Assembly: GCA_001051155.2 (NCBI GenBank)
Contig: JYIP02000002.1
Coordinates: 1,061,583 to 1,125,582 of the forward strand
Source: Chrysoporthe austroafricana
Lineage: Eukaryota; Ascomycota; Sordariomycetes; Diaporthales; Cryphonectriaceae
DNA length: 64,000 nt
Reading direction: 5' to 3'
The notes beneath the pieces were generated by a model that saw only the letters and a program-made list of their open reading frames with translations, was not told the DNA's origin and searched no databases. Positions within the stretch are counted from its first letter, which is position 1. The number at the start of each line of letters is the position of its first letter. Made by a program: the position numbers and the translations under genes. Below are positions 10,747 through 22,900 of this stretch, piece by piece.

Positions 10747-11955
10747 CTTGACTGCGAGGGCTGTGGCTTGTGCGGTTCGCGGGATGCTGCGGAGGACTTG
10801 GGAGGGGGAGGGGCGGATAGTCTGCTAGTTCTCACGGCGCTCTTGGTGTGCTGACGGGAACTGCTGGTGGCGTTGATGTTGACGGAAAGAAGGAGTGGCG
10901 AGATCCCTCTGGTGCGACGATCAGGCGCTGAGGTTTAAATATCGCCGCAGCTGCCTGTGTTTCAGACGAGGTGGATAGATGGATGGATGGGTGGATGGAT
11001 CAGGGCAGATCAGGCTGCAGAGGAGAAGGCAGCCTCGTGAACAAAGCGGAAGAAGTGACGACAGGACAGGCGCCAGGTTTGCCCCGCGCCCCAGAAGGCA
11101 TGTAAGTGAGCTAAGTAAGCGGGGAGCTTGTGAAGCGGGGCAATTCAGCACCCCTCTTTTCCTCTTGGTGGGGTTGGGCCGTCGCCCTGGGCCATCGCCC
11201 TGGGCCAGCCAGCCCTGAGCCCTGTTCATCTTCCACCTGCAGGGTACAGCACCCAGGCTGGTTACTGTTGATACATACAGTCAGTCCTACACCAACACTC
11301 GAGTGGTTTTCATCCACATGGCGGCCAGCAGGTTCCCAAGGGACATGTTCAGCACTCCATGAGATCATCTCCCTCCCTCCCTGCTAGCGCTGTCGTGCGC
11401 CCAACGGCCGCAGGTGTCGCAGGAGACAGCGGTCCAGTCGTGGCTCGAAGCGTGTCTGCACTTGTCGCACGATGGACTTGTTCCTGAGATCCAGAGAGAC
11501 AAAGGACGAGAGATGCTTACCGTTTCACAACATGCCAAGTGGTGAGACCGCATCTGGCGCACTGCACTACGTCTCTTGCAGGATGGTCACCTTTGCTGAA
11601 GAGAGACCATGGCCTTATCTGCCGTGCGAGGCTTGGGTATCTATAACCTCCCACGCACTGCCGTGGCGTTGACCCGATCCGTCTCGCCAGGACATTGTTG
11701 CTCACGCCGGGCGCCTCCAGAACGGCGCTACGATCAGATTGGCGCGAAGTGCCACCCCACAGGCACTGGCGGACTGCTTCGTACGGTATCGTGGGTATCT
11801 GTTGTCCATCTGGGCAGCGTCAGTGCATTCTACATATATACATAGGTATAGATAGACCCAAGATCTCTTCCTCTCACTGTTCTCCTCTCGTTCCTCTCAT
11901 CTCCCTGTGTCTCGGGATATTTTCTTCATTACCATTATCCTTGTCCCAGCGCGCC
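10747..11955. other. Divergent intergenic region between the E2 and GNAT genes
   Basis: This is the shared upstream region of two divergently transcribed genes. It holds a GGAT/TGGA repeat near 10974-11000, a local duplication of a GCCATCGCCCTGGG-like unit near 11175-11210, and a TATATA-like element near 11833 about 120 nt before the GNAT start, followed by a C/T-rich leader typical of fungal promoters. Confidence 0.5.
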
Positions 11956-12732
11956 ATGTCGTCCTCATTCTCGCTCAGACCCGTCACCGAGGACGATATC
12001 CCGGCCTTGGCTGAGATGGAGGGACTCGGCTTCGAGGACGACAGGCACACCCTCCTCAAGGCCGCCCACCCGACACGGCCCTACGACCATGCTGCCGGCG
12101 TACCAGACATGATCAGGCACAGGCTCAGCCTTCCGGCGAGTAGGGTCGAGCTCACCAAGGCCGTCGACGACGAGACCGGACAGCTCTTGGGCTACGTCTG
12201 CTGGGGGCTCCGCCTCGATCCACAGCCGGCACCCCCACAGCCCAGCAGCGCCGAACAGAAAGAAGAAGACGGCAGCAAGGAGAACAGCACCAGGCTGCCC
12301 CGGGGCGTCGTGGGCCAGGACTACGAGAAAACCGGGTCGCCGGACCTGGACTCCATCGCCCAGCTAGAGGAGCTCACCTCCTCACACTTCGCCGCTTTCC
12401 AGAACCGCGTCATGCCGCCCGGCACCCGGTGCATGTACGTCGTCGGCCTCTCGGTACATCTAGCGCACCGGCGCCGCGGTGTCGGCACGGCCTTGATAAG
12501 GCGCGGCACGGATCGTGCGGATGCCGAGGGCGTGTTTTGCTGGGTACACTCGAGCGAGGCGGGGGCTGCCGTGTACCGCAAGTGTGGCTTCGAGGTCGAC
12601 GACACCCTCGAGATTGACCTGGACCGCTGGGCCAGGCCACTGGACATCAAGCCGCTTGCCGGCGATGAGAAATGGGGCACCTACACCTTCAGGTACATGA
12701 TCAGACAGCCTCAGGCTGTCAAGGGCGGCTGA
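11956..12732 (+). CDS. GNAT-family N-acetyltransferase
   Basis: Single-exon, 258-residue protein starting MSSSFSLRPVTEDDIPALAEME, the usual opening of a GNAT fold (beta1-alpha1). The acetyl-CoA binding motif A is YVVGLSVHLAHRRRGVGTAL (about residues 158-177), with the RxxGxG pyrophosphate loop. The following segment WVHSSEAGAAVYRKCGFEV matches the end of the GNAT core, where a bulged strand holds the acceptor. A charged insertion (about 95-125, with EQKEEDGSKEN) separates the two halves. It would transfer an acetyl group from acetyl-CoA to an amine; the acceptor cannot be deduced. The ATG at 11956 was preferred to an in-frame upstream extension because that extension reads as a C/T-rich leader. 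It converges with the MFS gene, the two stops being about 170 nt apart. Confidence 0.85.
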   Translation: MSSSFSLRPVTEDDIPALAEMEGLGFEDDRHTLLKAAHPTRPYDHAAGVPDMIRHRLSLPASRVELTKAVDDETGQLLGYVCWGLRLDPQPAPPQPSSAEQKEEDGSKENSTRLPRGVVGQDYEKTGSPDLDSIAQLEELTSSHFAAFQNRVMPPGTRCMYVVGLSVHLAHRRRGVGTALIRRGTDRADAEGVFCWVHSSEAGAAVYRKCGFEVDDTLEIDLDRWARPLDIKPLAGDEKWGTYTFRYMIRQPQAVKGG

Positions 12733-12904
12733 GCCACTGCTCTCACCGTTGCATATCAACAATTCTCATACCGTGGCTTCTATGTCTGTATTTAGAACAA
12801 AGGATATCAATACACCTGGGTAAATATGGTACATCCAGCCCATGCGCCTCCTACGCCTCCTACCTTACGTTCCTAGCTCCAGAGAAGATTTAGTACGAGA
12901 GGCC

Positions 12905-14996
12905 TCAGACATGCTCAGCAGCCCCGCGCCCATTCTTGTCTTCCACAGCGCCCGCCGCCTCCTCACCATGGGCCGGCGCGCTGGCCCAATCACCGCCCCC
13001 GCGCGTCCTCCTCTCCCTGACCAGCTTCCTGCCCGTAGCCAGGCCGAGCAGGTACGCCCCCGTCACCACCTCGTGGTCGCCGTCCTTCTTGACCCAGACG
13101 TTGCCCAGGAACAGGCACGCAATCACACTCAGCCACATGAACGGCAGGATAGCGTAGTACGCGTACGCGGTGGCGCTCCGGACGTACTCGTCGTGCAACC
13201 CCAGCTTGTTGTTCCACACCGTGTTCATCAGCGTCACGCCCACGGCGCCGCCGAACGGCATCGCGAACGCAAACACGCAGATGATCTGCGCCGTGTTGGC
13301 CGGGAACTGCGCCAGCCCGTGCGTCGAGCTCGGGCTCATGCTGATGCCCACGCCGAACCCCGAGAGCGCCATCATCCCGTACACCAGGTTGACGTTGTTG
13401 GCCTCGATCGCCTGCGACAGCACCGTGATGCCCACCGCCGAGCTGACCGAGCCGAGCAGCAGCGGGTACACGGTCTGGCGCGGCCAGCTGTTGAGCGTGA
13501 AGACTGCCGCGTAGGCGCCGACTAGAGGTTCATCGGGCGTTAGCTGCAAGCCCCGCTAGCTAAACAAACTACTGAGAAGGGCGGAACTAGGGATAGACTC
13601 ACCTCCAAGCCCCGGTAGGAAATACAACAGTGCCGTCCCGGCGTCGCTCGCACTCTGGCCCCGCACATACTGGAAGTAATAGTCCATAAAATACATCACG
13701 GCGTAGAGGCACATGCCATAGCTGAAGCTGACGTAGAACAGGATCGAGATGTCCTTCTTCTCGAACAGCACCCACGGCATCATCGGGCGCTGCTTCCGGA
13801 AGACCCGGGACATGGCCCGCCCGGGCGTCATGCTGTACTCGAAGGCGAACCACAGGGCCGTCAGCACGGCGCCGATGATGAGCGGCGCCAGCACCTGAGG
13901 CGACGACCACTTGTACGTGCCCGACGAGCCGTTGCCGGCCCAGGTCAGCGCGAGGATGACGAGGCCGAGGCCGAAGAGGAACAGCAGCTGGCCGACGAAG
14001 TCGACGGTGCCGAGCCGGACGAGGAGGCGCTCGCGGCGGCGGCTGGGCGCCGCGGACGCGAGCTCGGGCAGGGGCTGCGGGCCCAGCAGCTCCCGGCGCA
14101 GGAGGAGCAGGACCATGATGATGGCGAGGGCGGCGACGGGCAGGTTGATGGCGAAGCACCAGCGCCAGGTGCTCTCGGTCAGGTAGCCGCCGACGACGGG
14201 GCCGATGGTGTAGCCGACGGCGGCGATGAGCGCGAAGAGCGTCCAGTTGAGCGCGTAGTCGGCCAGGCTCACCCGGTCGGCGAGGATGGTGCGCACGCAG
14301 ATGTTGACGCCCGCCGCCCCGACGCCCTGCACCGCCCGCCCCACGAGCAGCGCCGGGAACACACTCGTCGGCGCCCCCGTGCAGATCGCCGAGCCGATCA
14401 TCATGAGCACGACCGTGAGCTGGATCGTCACGTGGCGCCCGAAGATGTCGGCCGCCTGCGCCCAGAACGGCAGGAACGCGGCTGCCGTGAGGTTGAAGAC
14501 GGAGATGATCCAGTTCTGCTGCGAGACGCTGTCTGGTTGTGCGGAGGAGACCGGTCAGTGAGCTGTACATGCGTGTGATCTCTTCTGCTCTCCATTCTAT
14601 CTCCTAACAAGGCAGGGCAGTAAAGGTGGGGAATAAAGGCAGGTGAGACGTACTGAATTCCTCAGCGATCGTAGGCAAGGCTGCCGCAACGATAGTCGTG
14701 TCGAGGGCCTGCAGCATGAACGGCATGGAGAGGCCGAAGACGACCTTGAGCCGATAGTTGCGCCTCCGGCGCTTCTCGGCCTTCTCCTCGGGCGTGAGGA
14801 TCTTGATGTCGGACTGCCTCGTCGTTGTCGACGAGACACCTCCCACCATCGCCTCTGGCTGGGTCTGCTCTCCCGTGTTGGTGGGCAGAGCCGGAGTCTG
14901 CCCTCCAGGGATACCATCTTGCTCCCGAGCCTCGGCGACCTTCCTGGCCTGCCGTTCTCGATACTTCCTCCGCGCGAACTTGAAGGTGGCGTACAT
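12905..14996 (-). CDS. MFS transporter, DHA2-like (14 TM) drug/toxin exporter
   Basis: Three exons (14654-14996, 13603-14532, 12905-13521) join in frame to 629 residues. A basic cytosolic N-terminus of about 100 residues precedes TM1, which carries MLQALDTTIVAAALPTIAEEF, the D1-type signature of 14-spanner H+ antiporters. Further features are FGRHVTIQLT (motif A region), VGRAVQGVGAAGVN and AVGYTIGPVVGGYL (antiporter motif C). Family members export small molecules such as mycotoxins, antifungals or siderophores using the proton gradient across the plasma or vacuolar membrane. No biosynthetic backbone gene is adjacent, so the substrate is unknown. Splice sites: donor GTACGT after codon phase 1, and donor GTGAGT at 13597-13602; both acceptors restore the frame. 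Confidence 0.9.
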
Positions 14997-16482
14997 TGTC
15001 GAGAAGGATGCTATTCACCTGTTGCTGGGACGAACTCTGGTAGCAACCCTTAGTGGCCAACGGTCGATGGAGGAAGGGCAGGAGGGGGAAGATGTGTGTT
15101 GGTCTTGTAACGAGGCCGATTCCCCAAGCTCGGTATCGGTAGGAGCTGTATTACAGGAAACCTGATTGCTGTTTGCGGTATTCTCTAAAGTAGCACTGGG
15201 CTAGAACGCCTCTTACCGTGCAAGTCGATGAGCCGTCCACCTCACCCTAGGGGACGAGCTAGGCTGGTTTATATCTCATCACTTCACAGTTGGACATTGA
15301 GGGCGCCTTTCTCTGCGGTATGAGTGAGCCCCGGCCCCCACCAAGGATATACGGCACATAGCTCACGACCGGGGGAGGGCGCAGCCTATACGCGTCGTTA
15401 TTTTCCTCTGCGTGAAAAACGATTATAAACGTGCCAGCGCTCGTGGCATAGTGCCTAATTGGGTATAGCGCTTACTCGCGGCCAGGCCCGGGCGACAGCC
15501 TCACGCGCTGGCGCGGGTGGTAGAGTTATCATCTTAGTGTAGTATGGTCCCGTAGGCGCGCAGAACAGTTCCCTTTTCGGCTTCATGCAGCGAGGTTTCG
15601 CGCTTACGTGGGGTATTTCGCGAGCCTTCATGCACAGCCTTCTAAGTGGACTGTATACGTCCGACTAAATTTTTCTACTTTTGTGACATACTACTGCCTG
15701 ACCTTCGCGAATTCGCGAATAGCAGGAAACTACGTCCCCCTAATTGTCGCGACATCATCACAGTGGCTGTGCAGTACGGCGGGCGATGTTATTTGGATGC
15801 CATCCCGTTCTCGTTCTCGTTCTCGTTCTCGGATAATTGGTGCTTATTGTGTCCCAACAAGCCTTTCTTCCGGCAGTCTTAACTCCCTGCCTCTACGCCT
15901 TTTTCTCATTAGTCAATCGAATCACCTCCTAGCGCTCTGTCGGCGTGTCCGACTTTGCTTTTTTTCCCTTTCTTTGTCGGTCTAAGTTTACCACCCAAAC
16001 TCCCTGTTGTATGCCCGTTCCATGGCGATTGGCTCTATTCTGAACGCTGATTCCCCTGCTCAACTGCTAGATCAAGACCCCTTCATTGTCCCTCAAAACG
16101 AGAATTTATTTGCTAATCCAAGTCAGGAGGATATAAAACTCAGTGACAATCCTAATGTTCAAGCAGCCACTTGGCACCTAACACTAAAGGAGCCGACGTA
16201 ATAAATATAAGGGTCAAAAAGAGCACCCGACTTTTTCTTGCCATCACGCTCCGTAACACTACTCATGCATGCCAGGGGAGAAAATCGCCAACTCTCAATT
16301 CCATGTGGGAAATTTCATATTGCGCCTCTTCCCTGTCCTTCCAAATCGAACATCTCCACGAGGTTAGCTAGACGGGGAGGCAGAAGCACCCGGGAGGGAG
16401 GGGGACTTTCAGTCAGCCTGGGATTAGGTTGGTCGATATCAACACGCCGAAGGCACTTGTTTCAAGAAGCGAACAATGAACA
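14997..16482. other. Upstream region of the MFS gene; no gene seen
   Basis: AT content rises here. A short GTTCTC/TCGTTC hexamer array lies near 15806-15832. ORFs are short and inconsistent between frames. Nothing else recognised. Confidence 0.5.
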
Positions 16483-16558
16483 TCCTGCGCTGCGTGATGT
16501 AACGGTAACACATCAGCTTGCCACGCCGGGATCCTGGGTTCAACTCCTAGCGCAGGAG
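16483..16558 (+). tRNA. tRNA-Gly(GCC)-like gene, possibly degenerate
   Basis: The 76-nt segment folds as a cloverleaf: a perfect 7-bp acceptor stem (TCCTGCG with CGCAGGA), a T arm CTGGG-TTCAACT-CCTAG with a standard B box, a 7-nt anticodon loop TTGCCAC giving anticodon GCC (Gly), and a D loop containing CGGTA. Weak points: position 8 is C rather than U, and one C-A pair occurs in the D stem and one A-C in the anticodon stem. A TTTT run at 16562-16566 could end Pol III transcription. It may be a working tRNA-Gly or a decayed copy; the two mismatches both look like G-to-A changes. Confidence 0.55.
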
Positions 16559-17171
16559 ACTTCCTTTTGGCCCTTGGTGCTCCTTTTTGTCTGGGTGAGA
16601 TGTCGATGTCCTGACGCGCTGGAGGGCCTGCTCCTGGCCAGGTACAGAGCCAGGGTGTCCGTCGAGCCGTTACCAGACGCTCATTTGCTTTGTATTCTCC
16701 ACCAGCCCTTTCTCGCCGTGTCCTCCGCGGAGCCCCACCCGTCATCGAATTCAAGACCAGATGGTAGGCTCACAGGTCGCAGTATACAGTTACCATGATT
16801 ACTAGATATGCATCTATTACAATATATTTGTCATTTGAGCCTGGCTGACGGAAGTTGTCATGCGGCGGAGGGAAGTGTTCAAGTGTAAGACAGGTCCATC
16901 TACTTCAAGGATGACGGTTATGACAAGCAATGACATCCTTGCTTGGGTTGGCTGCACTTATACTTAGCCACCTTTCCAATTCTACTAGAAAAAAAGGGCA
17001 TATCATGGTTCCTGAGCCAAAGGGGGCTTTTACCAGAGGGAGAAGCCTCAAATCCGAGTCGACGACCAAGCCCAGTGTGGGACCAGCAGCCCAGTCCAAC
17101 TCTTCCCACAATCGCATACCACACAAGACATGATTAACTCAAAATATCTATCCCCTATACCTTCTGAGAAC
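16559..17171. other. Short intergenic stretch
   Basis: Downstream of the tRNA-like gene and of the CsbD-like gene's 3' end. No coding or RNA feature identified. Confidence 0.5.
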
Positions 17172-17577
17172 CTACTCCCTCTTGCTCGCCCCTCCCTCCC
17201 GCACCATGCCCTCACACCCCACCGCCTTCCCGGCCAACTCCTCCGCCCTCCCCAGCCCGTGGCCCGCTGACTCCCTCGCCTCGCCGGCCGCCTTCATGTC
17301 GGACACTGCATGGGCCTTCGCCTGCTCGCCCGAGGCCGTCCACTCCTGGGAGCCCGTCACGCTGCCAATGGCGGACTGGGGCGGCGTTAGCTTGCGTTCT
17401 TCGCTGGCTGCCCCTACGAGGGCCTGCTGGAAGACGGTGGTCCCTCGGGTGGGAGGGGCTAGAGACGCGTGCTCTTGACGCTGGAGGCGTCTGGAGACTC
17501 ACCTGCGCGACACCCTTGACGTACTCGGCGTGGCCACCGACGAGGCTGGGCTGATTGTCCTGGTTGTTGCTCGACAT
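17172..17577 (-). CDS. CsbD-like stress-response protein
   Basis: Two exons, 17503-17577 (MSSNNQDNQPSLVGGHAEYV and five more residues) and 17172-17423, joined across a GTGAGT...CAG intron; about 108 residues (109 if the first of two tandem CAG acceptors is used). The protein is small, hydrophilic and rich in Gly, Ala, Glu and Lys, with repeated GxAxELxGKA-type helices (GRAEELAGKAVGCEGMVREG) as in CsbD-like proteins. Bacterial CsbD is under general-stress control; fungal relatives are common but of unknown biochemical role. No signal peptide or membrane segment is present. The short ORFs in the region are explained by the intron splitting the gene. Confidence 0.78.
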
Positions 17578-18013
17578 CTTCGCTAGATTACAGAACAGAT
17601 GGATCGATGTCTATAATACAACGACAGTGTTGGTCAGGGAATGTTGCGTACGTGAGCTGGGTGTCTCTGTGCTGGACTGATTTGTGATGCGCTATAAGTC
17701 TTGTGTGATCTTTCAATTTATAGACTTGATCGTCTCGTTCGTAATGACAGCCGGCGATTGAAGTAGGCCTTTATTGTCACACACAACAGTAGTAGCCTCG
17801 GGATGACGTACTGGACCCCTTGACGTCATGTCGCAGCGTCCGCGTCCTCCTTCCATCGTGACCACAAGGCGCGCGTAGTTAATATCAGAGCGGTGCAAAT
17901 ACTTAAGAGCCCTAACATCACCATGACCCCTTTGGGTATCAATACAGAAAATTGAGCAATCAGTTGATAATGAGCCCATTTAACGTGTATACGTGTATGT
18001 ATATATACATGCC

Positions 18014-18700
18014 TCATGGAAGATCCAGGTCCGGACAATCCTTTGGGTTCTCATAAAAGACGGCACCAAGCTGCTCCAAAGCCCTGCATCGTTCTTCCAT
18101 ATTGTATGCGTTGTGGACAATCGCGACCCCCCTCTCGCCAGCCTCATCATAAGTCGTGCTTAGGACCCAGACGCCCCCGCCAGCGGGCCAGCCCACCTTG
18201 ACGTAAGGGCTGCCGCCGATGTCCCCAAGGCGCCATTCGACGTAATCGTGCGAGCTCGACCACCACGTTGCGCCGAGCTGGCGCATCCGGGCGCAGTGGG
18301 CCTCCTCGTCGGGGGATCCGGCACCGACGCCGGGCGGGCGCTCGGCATCGTGAAAGCGGTCGAGCCCCAGGAAGTCGAGCTCGACGCCGGTGGCTTCTAT
18401 GAGCATGTAGAGGCCGCCGCGGGCGGGCAGGCCCTCAACGTCGGCGCCAGGACCCAGGAGGAACTGGGCGCGGAAACGGTCGTTGTTGGCGTCGGCGCCG
18501 GGGGTGATGGGTATGGACATGCCGGCCGCGTGGGGCTCGACGGCGTGGTGGTAGCCTTTTGGTGGGGGCACGGGGTGCTGCTGGGAGGAGGAGGAGAGGG
18601 GAAAGGATGCGATTGCTGGACGCGAGGAGAGGAGGAGACGGGCGATTAGGGTGAGGACGACGGCTGTGATGAGGGCTGGCAGCAGGAGTGCTGTCGCCAT
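18014..18700 (-). CDS. Membrane-anchored uncharacterised protein
   Basis: Single-exon product of 228 residues. The N-terminus is one hydrophobic segment (ATALLLPALITAVVLTLIAR), best read as a signal anchor. It is followed by a Ser/Pro/Gln-rich linker and a soluble domain with recognisable but unnamed motifs (GGLYMLIEATGVELDFLG, LGATWWSSSHDYVEWRLGDI, GWPAGGGVWVLSTTYDEAG). The end is Cys- and Glu-rich, ALEQLGAVFYENPKDCPDL. I do not recognise the family. Codon usage is GC-rich and consistent with real coding. It stands alone, with about 1.2 kb of empty sequence upstream. Confidence 0.75.
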   Translation of the reverse strand: MATALLLPALITAVVLTLIARLLLSSRPAIASFPLSSSSQQHPVPPPKGYHHAVEPHAAGMSIPITPGADANNDRFRAQFLLGPGADVEGLPARGGLYMLIEATGVELDFLGLDRFHDAERPPGVGAGSPDEEAHCARMRQLGATWWSSSHDYVEWRLGDIGGSPYVKVGWPAGGGVWVLSTTYDEAGERGVAIVHNAYNMEERCRALEQLGAVFYENPKDCPDLDLP

Positions 18701-19900
18701 TATTGTCGTCTTTGGAGGTGAGATGCGGGAATCTAGTCGGCTGAGCTGATATTGAGTACCTTTTTATGTGGGGCGAGGCTAGGCGTCAATAGAAGCTTTG
18801 CCTAGTGATGACTTCCCTAGGCCCAAAATAATCGAGATACCATAGTAATTCGGGCTTGGAATCAAAAAAGGAAGGTGTCACGCATAAGCCTTTTTAAGTA
18901 CCATGCATACGGAGAATTGACTAAGCAGCGCTTTTTCGGCTCTGAATATCCAGCACAGTTCGGAGCTCATTTCCAGACTTTTCCTCCCTCCCTCATACTA
19001 TGCTTACGGCTTACCTTAATTTTATGCTTCAAAAAAGCTAAAGGGAAAAACAAAAGTCCATGCGTCACAATCTTCTTTACACCTCTTTGTGGCGTCCGCT
19101 TCTTATACAGATCTGTGCTAGTTAAATCTTCACTGGCCTGCGTTTTACCGACGATCAAGGCGAGGGTAAGTCGGACACAGATTGGCTGGTATAGTATTGT
19201 CTAATCCAAGGACTGTGGCATGGCTCCCTCGAACTGTCAGCTTGTCACTCTCATAATTAGCGCTTGAAGTCAGCCGCATGGTGTTGGTGATAACAGAAAC
19301 ATATTCAGCCAATAGAGTATGATATCGGAACCTGTTGGGACTAGGCCGAGTCCCACTTCTTGGTGAGAAGACACCCACTCTACCCACACATGATCTGATC
19401 TCGGGAGATTGGCCGAGATGCATGAGTTTATGTGGTATGGAAGGATCTTAGGACCGACCTAGCTCAAAGGGAAAGGAGCACCGCTAGGTGAAGAGGACGC
19501 GTGATCAGCTAGACAGCCTAGACTCCTGCAGTTGATGGATGCTAGACCATGGTGAAGTTGTTAATTTTTGCGTCAGCATCTGTCTCACCGAAGGATTCGA
19601 CGACGACAATTCGCAATGGATGAAGACATGATTGGTCACAGTAGGTTGAGTTATCCCTGGTATGCCGCCCTCCCAAACGAAACCGAGATATCAAGAAGAC
19701 TCTGTATACCTACAACTCTTAGAGATTAGTATTCAATTTAGCTGTCCACTAGATGGGTTCCAACTGCATACAAACAGTTGGTGGGGAGGTTGGATATTAG
19801 TCTCTGAGAGTTGTATATAATGCCAGGGCGCCGACCGCGATGGACACAAAAAAAAAAAGAGACATTGATGGGCAGGTCCAGCCTCTCCTGAATCCAGAAG
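18701..19900. other. AT-richer divergent intergenic region
   Basis: Separates the membrane-anchored unknown (minus) from the chitinase (plus). Contains A-rich and T-rich runs, including an A run near 19848-19860 just before the chitinase start. No gene supported. Confidence 0.5.
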
Positions 19901-22900
19901 ATGTGGCCCTTAGATCGAACTAGTCTCTTCGTTTCCGCCATCCTGTTCTCGGTTGGGACAGCGGCCTCATCCCCACTATGTCCCCAGAGCTGTTCGACTC
20001 TGGGCCTATCACCCTCCAACTGGACAAGCTACCACTCCCTCCTGCACATAGACTACTGCGACCAAACTGTGCTCTTCGATCTCAACGTCTTCAATCCACT
20101 TGACTCTCCCGATACTCACACCACCATCCGGTCCTGTGTTGTGGAAGATGGACAAACGTCAACGACAGCCAGCAGCGCGACGTCCACGTCTTGCGGAAAT
20201 TCCACAGCCCAGTCCGTCAATCTTCAGCTAGCGTCGTGGGGTTCTTCCACTTCCGCAAAGACGTCGTCCAACTCTTCAGTCTCCCAGGCTATTGGCGCCC
20301 TGCAGATGCAGCTCGTAGATGCGCCAAGCTGTGGTGACCCAAAAATCATGTTCGCAGCCCATGGAGAGATTGTGGTTGGTATTTACATCGGTGAAAACAT
20401 CGATAGTGTCTCTGCTGTTGATAATCTAGCAGTGCAAGCCGAGTCAGCAGAGATCGGGGAGACTTTTGCCGCACAGGTATGTGGGACGGACTACGACAGC
20501 TCGCACACCGTGGGCCTGATGGTGAACTCCGCAGGCGAATACTCCACGGTGCAGTCAGCTGTACAGACCTGGGTGAACTCCTCCTGCGTAACCGGCTATA
20601 ACAGCGTGGTCACTCGAAACATCACCATCGCACAGTTTCCTATCACCGTGCACTCAGCCGAGCAGCGTGAGATTCAGCTCTCGAAGCGAGATGATACCTG
20701 TTCCTACGTTCTGGTCCAGTCAGGCGATTCATGCGCCTCTCTCGAAGAAGAGTGCGGCATCACGGACGCCGAGTTTACGGAATATAACCCGAGTGATGAC
20801 CTCTGTTCGACGCTGACATTGGGCGAGGCTGTCTGCTGTTCTTCGGGATCACTGCCCGACCTCTCCCCTCAGGAGAATGCGGATGGGACATGTTACACCT
20901 ACACCATCCAGAGTGGCGACTACTGCTCTTTGCTGGCGACTAATTACTATATAACCACCGATGATATCGAGACCTGGAACAGCGAGACCTGGGGCTGGAT
21001 GGGCTGCAACGACCTGCAGCTGGGTGCCGTCATTTGCCTAAGCGCGGGCGACCCTCCGATGCCAGTAGTCTCCTCGGCAGTAGAGTGTGGTCCACAGGTA
21101 GTCGGAACGCAGAGGCCTAGCAACTGGTCCAACATTGGCTTACTGAACCCGTGTCCCCTGAACGCATGCGTGAGTGGCATTATCCGATCCTTCCCCCTGT
21201 TTACAAACTTCTCCAGACACATGGCTGACTGGCCTCTGCTCGTCTCCTGTTAGTGTGATATCTGGGGAGAGTGCGGTATCACGCCCGAGTTCTGCACCGC
21301 CTCTGAGTCGACAACTGGTGCTCCCGGAACCGCTGCGAACGGAAGTAACGGTTGTATTTCTAACTGCGGGATAGATATCGTTAATAATGATGATGGTCCA
21401 GCAGAGCTGATGACAATTGGCTACTTCGAAGCCTTCGGTGCGAACCGGTCCTGTCTGAACATGGACGCAAGTCAGCTTCCGTCATCTTATTCGCATATCC
21501 ATTATGCCTTTGGCGAGATCTCGGACGATTTTCAAGTTGATGTATCGTCTTACATTGACCAGTTCGAGACGTTTGCAAACATCACGACTTCCAAGCGCAT
21601 TCTCTCTTTTGGGGGCTGGTCCTTTTCAACCGAGTGAGTGGCAGCTGAGCTCATCTCCGGAGGCCACGGTGTAGAAAGGCTCTGACGTGGTTCGATCGTT
21701 TGCTAATCCTGGTGTGCTCTTTGATACAGTGTGGACTCATACGCCATCTTCCGTGACACTGTCACCGAAGCGGAGAGGCTCACCTTCGCAAATAGTGTGG
21801 TGTCTTTCGTCGACGAGTATGACCTTGATGGCGTCGACTTTGACTGGGAGTATCCGGGCGCAACCGATATTCCTGGCATACCCGCCGGCAGCACGACCGA
21901 TGGCCCAAACTATCTTGCCTTCCTGCAGACACTCCGGGGACTTCTGGCGGACGATAAGTCGATATCGATCGCGGCCCCCGCCTCGTACTGGTATCTGAAG
22001 GGCTTCCCAATCGCAAACATATCCGAGGTCGTTGACTATATTGTCTACATGACATATGACCTCCACGGTCAGTGGGATTACAACAACACCTTCGCGAATC
22101 CTGGATGCCCTACTGGTAACTGCCTTCGCTCTCACGTCAACCTGACCGAGACGGAATACGCACTATCCATGATCACCAAAGCTGGTGTACCAGCCAACAA
22201 GGTCGTGGTCGGCATTGCTAGCTACGGTCGCAGCTTCGGCATGGAGGATCCGAGCTGCACAGGACCCGAATGTCTCTTCACGGGGCCAGACTCGACCGCA
22301 GCCCCGGGAAATTGTACGGATACCGCGGGCTACATCTCCCAGGCCGAACTGGGCCAGTACAGCAGTGACACGACCGACGGCACCCTCGCCCGTCGTGCGG
22401 TCACGACCTGGCACGACGACAGCAGCGATTCGGACTTGATGACGTATGGCGATGGGACGTGGGTGGCATATATGTCGGACGACACAAAGGCATCCCGTAT
22501 AAACCTATATTCGAGCTACAACTTTGCCGGCTCTGTTGAGTGGGCGGTTGACCTGACCAACTTCGTCGAGAGCGTCGCGGACGAAGAGGCGAGCGAAAAC
22601 ATCACGGCACTCGAGGACGACTTCACAGCTGCCCTCGCCACAAGCGACTACGACATCTCTGACTTCACCACGTACAACCTCAGCGACCTTGCCACACGGT
22701 TGATCGGCTGGGATGGGTGCAAGTACGACGCGAATAAATTTCCAGTTTACAATTCGAAACAAACCATCTACTCGGGCTGGCAGCAGTCCTGGAAAATCAT
22801 GAACTACATGTACACCGTGGCCAAGAGTGGCATTGACTTCAACGAGGCAGCGGCGGTTGAATACCTTGGTCCGCCGGCCCTCGTCACCTCCACTCAGCAG

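Noticed and set aside
12905..18700. Secondary-metabolite cluster around the MFS transporter, extended to the P450 and SDR
   Set aside because: No PKS, NRPS, terpene synthase or pathway regulator is present and the genes lie tens of kilobases apart.
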